From contig NW_019211455.1 in the NCBI RefSeq assembly GCF_002443255.2, forward strand, positions 23,201,883-23,265,882: a stretch of 64,000 nt of DNA. The letters run 5' to 3'. This DNA comes from Varroa destructor (Eukaryota; Arthropoda; Arachnida; Mesostigmata; Varroidae). Under the pieces are notes generated by a model, which did not search any database, was not told where the DNA came from, and was given only the letters and a program-made list of their open reading frames with translations. The translations under genes were made by a program, and so were the position numbers. Shown piece by piece: positions 59,954-64,000 of the stretch. Within the stretch, counting starts at the first letter, position 1. Every line of letters starts with the position of its first letter.

Positions 59954-60456
59954 AAGCCGAGGCGATATTTTGCCCGGGGTAGTTAAAGGCAGCTGTAATG
60001 CGACGAACGGCGCTTCCCAAAATGGTCTGAAACATCTGGTATTTGATGCTAGATAGATCTGTTAAGGTAAAGCAGGAATTGAAAGCGGGTAAGTCTCTTG
60101 TCGTCTGCGCTCATTTTTCTCTGCCTGACACCTGTGTATGCAGTACAATGTTCGTTAAAATACACAAACAATATTTAATTCCGTTTGTATAGTTGCGCAG
60201 ACGTTCAGCCTTGCCAGCATTGAACTCTGCACAGCGTATAAATGAAGTAACGTTTTGTACGAGCACGGCGAATCAGATAGTTCTCTTCGTCTGTTTACGA
60301 GTACGCTTAGTTATTCGGAGTAAATAAATATTGTTGTTGCAGCCGCTAACGGAACTTGTTCACATGTAACTTGCTAACTAGTTGATCAGGTCAAATAATG
60401 TAAACAACCGCGGGACTCTACGAATCTGTGCGCTACAAACCACGCTGTATATGATT

Positions 60457-60476
60457 AAAAAAAAAAAAAAAAAAAA
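60457..60476. repeat. Poly-A tract (20 nt)
   Basis: Twenty consecutive A preceded by ATGATT; might be a retroposon tail but no element body is recognised upstream. Confidence 0.85.
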
Positions 60477-60747
60477 CATATACAAGGTTGGTATATTCTG
60501 ATCCCAGTTTCTTGCGCTCATCCGTAAAAATATATAGCAAGTTGAATCTCTTAGTGGACTTTCTCCCCACCGAGTCGCTATAGACGACTTAGCCTTTCGA
60601 CCTTACCGGTCCCTCTTGCCGCAAACGGCTATTGACAGCCTCTAACTTTGAGGATTCTTCACTCCGAGATAAGCTCTGCCATTTCAGTTGAACTAGCAGT
60701 TCTTAGCGCCGATTTGTGCTGGCGATTCTTTTTCCTTTTAGCTGTTT

Positions 60748-60764
60748 GGGGGGGGGGGGGGGGG
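60748..60764. repeat. Poly-G tract (17 nt)
   Basis: Seventeen consecutive G, the only long G run here and potentially prone to quadruplex formation or assembly error. Confidence 0.9.
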
Positions 60765-61811
60765 ATCTCCTTTTGCCTGTCCTTAGATCATGTTGAATAG
60801 GAGATTTCGTTTTCTAGGTAGATTTACCCCTTTGGTTAAACTAGTGGACGGCAGCAACTGGCAGTGTCTCGGGAGTCAGTGTCACACTGTGCCCGAGCTA
60901 CACTACTGGGACAGTGGGAGAGGAAACGACTAAGTTAGGTTAAAAAGAGCTAAGTAACAATGTGTGCGCACTGGTTGCCCGCTTTCAGGACAAAGGCAAC
61001 CGTACAGGGATAACTAGTCGTTATCTGGTAAGTCAATCGCATATATCGGAGCCAAATAAGCCAAAGTCGAACCTACAAAGTTTGTTCGTCCGTCCGTCAA
61101 TTCGATCTCGTTGTTCCGTTCCGCGTACTTGATCAGCAGCAAATGGCGGAAAGCTGCTCGTTTTGGTCTCCCCGGCAGCATACCGACCGGTCCAGGAACT
61201 GCCTAAGTAAAGCGATGAAGAGGGAGAGACTGTTCGCCACTGCTGTTATTGTGTGTCGCGCACGTCCGCAGAGATTCTCTAGGGGTGGTCGATTATACTA
61301 CTCTACGGAGTATTGTGAAACAGGGGGTAAACGGTGACCACAGGGCTGATCGAGTGAAAAGAGCTGTGACAGTCGTCGAATGCTGGGCTAATCCTTCCAG
61401 TCACAGAAGGAAACCGATCTAAAAGAGGCTATGTAAAGCGAAATAGAATAGTTAGGATAGGTTAAGGCCAGTTCGCACAATTCTCTGGACAGCTGTTCCG
61501 GCATTGATGGTGCTTGTGATGTAGCCCATCCGTTGATTGGCTAAAAGCAATCTTTTGTGAACTGTCTATAACTAAGCACATGGACACGCTCACACACAAA
61601 TAAAAACATATGCAGCGGGTACAAATCTGCCTCCTTTAAGTATAACAAATACTGATATAGAACTCTTCAGGAGCGGGCTATTCTGGCCGTCGGTACAAGT
61701 GCTAACATGGAAAACGGTATGTAACTGTGATTCTAGCTTCACGGGACTATTCTAATCAGAAAAAAACCACACCTCAGATTGAGTAACACACAAAATAATT
61801 ACAACTGGTAC

Positions 61812-61994
61812 CTTACAATAGATCATCTGGTAACAAACAGTAATGACATCCTTTGACACGAGACCTCCCTTAAGCAGTTCGTAAGGCAGTTGGATCGGGC
61901 TCGTTGAATCGTGTATGTACACATACACGCACGCCAACGGATAAGCAAACATGCTGATATGGTCTCTTACACGTTCTAGTTGGTCATCCGCCAT
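61812..61994 (-). CDS. First-exon candidate (61 codons)
   Basis: On the minus strand an ATG at 61994 opens MADDQLERVRDHISMFAYPL, then a short hydrophobic part and IQLPYELLKGGLVSKDVITV, and meets the donor TATTGTAAG|GTACCA in phase 0 at 61811. The frame is also open upstream to 62201 and downstream to 61752 (149 codons in all), which lowers the weight of the chosen boundaries. Composition is like a soluble helical protein. No domain recognised. Confidence 0.28.
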
Positions 61995-62465
61995 TGACGG
62001 CCACACAGAAGCTACTTCAGCTACCACCTGACAGCAGCGAGCGGGACGCCCCCCGACTACTCTAGTCAGCTCTGTGCTTCGTTGATCTGTCGTCCGTTTG
62101 TTGTTGGGGTACTCGGATGGGCGACGGCTGAACAAGTGCCGATTGCGCGATAGCATGACCTGGCCACCGCATATGTCTACAGAAAGGCGCACCTGATACA
62201 CTGCTCAACTCTCTGCTGGACGCTCCTATCCGATTTATCCTATGCGGAGCCACTTTAAACTATCACGATTAGAAGATCTGCTGGTCGAGTGAAAATCAGC
62301 GTTGTGACTGCTATTGTTAATTGTGATTACGACGACGACAATGATGACGTGGCAGTCTAAATCGTCAGTGTTACTTTTTAGGTTTTTTTTGTTATATAGG
62401 CATTTGTATATGTAATAAATACTTGAGACAGAGTAAATCACTCTTATGGTCTTAATCCATCACCT

Positions 62466-62704
62466 ATGTGTCTAACTTCTTCTAAAAGGGCCGTTCAGCA
62501 ATGGGGCAAAAAGCGGTTCTTATCGAAAAGTTTCGATTGCGCAGCGAATTCGGATGATGAACATGCCGAAATGAAGCTTGCTTATGAGAAAGATGTATCC
62601 GTGACTAATTACGCCCACACGCTTCGTATCGAAGCTTCAAGCGTCATGCAAGCCAGTCAGATAATCGCAGTCATAGTAAACAGTTGTGTAGCTCATGTAG
62701 CTAG
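62466..62704 (+). CDS. First exon of a two-exon candidate
   Basis: ATG at 62466 opens 79 codons plus two bases: MCLTSSKRAVQQWGKKRFLS, an acidic SDDEHAEMK segment, and a mildly hydrophobic end (SQIIAVIVNSCVAHVAR). It meets the donor GTAGCTAG|GTATAG at 62705 in phase 2. The next acceptor is only 50 nt on, a short but possible intron. Without splicing the frame continues to 62864. Base -3 is C, a weak start. Confidence 0.28.
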
Positions 62705-62754
62705 GTATAGCTGCATGTGGGTACACTTGAGAGAATTTTTATTTGTCTTCTCAG

Positions 62755-62953
62755 ACGATTGCCTCTTCTGCTTAATTCCACCTGGAGACAGCATGGAGGC
62801 ACATATGGGGCGTCAAGTGATCATAGGACTGTTATGGTTAGTACCGCGTACGTTGCTTCGATAAAGACAAGTAAGCTACGAGCGGAACATATTAGTGTCT
62901 TCTGCTCAGCAAAGCTCTCTGTTACGTTGTCTTCGCGTTCAGCACTTAAGTGA
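62755..62953 (+). CDS. Second exon of the two-exon candidate
   Basis: The acceptor TTTTTATTTGTCTTCTCAG ends at 62754. With one prefix base, 65 codons run to TGA: RLPLLLNSTWRQHGGTYGAS, then a serine/valine/lysine-rich part ending in SLSSRSALK-type sequence. Joined to 62466-62704 the split codon is AGA (Arg). An internal CAA|GTAAGC donor near 62868 could shorten it. No family recognised. Confidence 0.28.
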
Positions 62954-63076
62954 TAGCATAACCGTATCCGAACGGAGATGTTCATCTACTCAGTTAGCAC
63001 AGTATTGTCAATTAGCCAATAACAATTTTGCATTAGTCCGTTAACCAGGCTCAATCAATTACGCTCCCCACTACCC

Positions 63077-63100
63077 TCGTCCGTCCGTCCGTCCGTCCGT
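63077..63100. repeat. (CGTC)n tetranucleotide repeat
   Basis: Six CGTC units. Confidence 0.9.
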
Positions 63101-64000
63101 ACCCCAATCCACTTTACAACAAAGTCTGAAGCCTTCCATCTGCGGTAAACAACGCGTTCAGTCTCTGCTGTCATCTGCATAGTCGCTGCTGCCAACTTCC
63201 TTACACGGTAGCATGGCGTCATAGAGTGGAGCCGGTTGCTGCGGGAAACTGTGATGGCCGTTTCGACAATGGTGAAACAAAATTAGCAGGCATGAATCCG
63301 CTACCAGTGAGCGGCCAACTGCGTGCCCAGCAAAATGACTTCTTTTCCTTTCTACGGTAGATGCTGGCGACGTTCGAAATAGTACAGACGAGGCCAATCG
63401 TGGGTGGCGGCAAGAAGGTATGCGGCTTGAATAGAACACGTTTACACGATTACTGTTGACCGTTGGCACACTCGTTCCTGTCTAATTAGTCGGTTGTAAG
63501 CGGACAACCCCTTCCGGACCCAGTAGGGCCAAGGGTCTGCCAAATACCAGCGGTTCACTGCAAAGCCGGGCATGTAGCTCGAAATTAACCAGAAAAATTA
63601 ATGATGCATTTAAATCGTGTCTATCAAATACCAATAGATTCAAGGGTAGTAATGGTGGTACTACTTTTTTTTTATTCTGAATGAAAGGCGCTGATGCTTT
63701 GAATATATATAGAAATAGCCTATTTTAACGACAGACTGAAGTAACGCTTGAAACTTGTTCCGTTGTGGATTGTACTATGTGTTGGATTATCATACATTTG
63801 ATAATAAGCAAGGCAAACAAAATAATAACGAAGTAAGTTTGCTGCGATTCGGAAATCGTAAAGAAGAACGTGTTGTTTGTTCTGCCCGGCCTCTGAACGC
63901 TACGTTCCATTAGATACTTAAGAGTAAGTCGTGGATACAAAGAAAAAGGATTTGTCAAGCCACAGCCATTTTGACGCTGATCATGATTTAACTATTTTCT

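Noticed and set aside
1..64000. Bacterial or viral genes, CRISPR arrays, rRNA operons, telomeric repeats
   Set aside because: None seen on either strand: no spaced direct-repeat arrays, no conserved rRNA cores, no viral hallmark genes, no TTAGG-type arrays.

Overview
This is eukaryotic nuclear DNA. There are no operons, no closely packed long reading frames and no ribosome-binding-site pattern. Good GT...AG splice signals, microsatellites, long homopolymers, tRNA-derived remnants and dead mariner transposons are scattered through it. CpG is not visibly depleted, and both mariner copies resemble animal (mostly arthropod) families. An arthropod, possibly a mite or other chelicerate, fits best, but that is inference. 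No stretch matches a named protein-coding gene with confidence, and no rRNA, intact tRNA or CRISPR array was seen.

The two firmest identifications are mariner-family relics. One at about 24.25-25.07 kb keeps most of the transposase in broken frames. One at about 37.68-37.99 kb has lost its whole catalytic core. Four degraded tRNA-like (probably SINE) pieces lie at 8.17, 22.1, 34.6 and 39.7 kb, and several microsatellites are present.

The coding calls are exon candidates read by eye. Each is an open frame that starts at a pyrimidine-rich AG acceptor and/or ends at a good GT donor; most are single exons and a few can be joined in matching phase. The best are: a minus-strand membrane-protein 3' end at 11.43-11.97 kb (two exons, phases agree); a minus-strand first exon with a type II membrane anchor at 3.06-3.54 kb; a 248-nt plus-strand exon at 50.37-50.62 kb whose phase fits an acceptor at 52.38 kb; a minus-strand pair at 18.14-19.79 kb whose short exon looks like GPCR helix 8; and plus-strand pairs at 15.9-16.4, 59.1-59.95 and 62.47-62.95 kb.

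Layout: 0-3.6 kb weak coding signals and the type II anchor exon; 3.6-9.7 kb mostly featureless, with a tRNA-like remnant and a short dispersed repeat; 9.7-19.8 kb the densest cluster of exon candidates on both strands; 20-26 kb sparse, with the mariner relic; 26-30.6 kb several short exon candidates; 30.6-43 kb repeats, the second mariner and a membrane-type frame; 43-53 kb further exon candidates; 53.3-64 kb sparse with a few. At this composition open frames of 40-60 codons arise by chance, so without transcripts or homology most exon calls are hypotheses. Confidence values reflect that.
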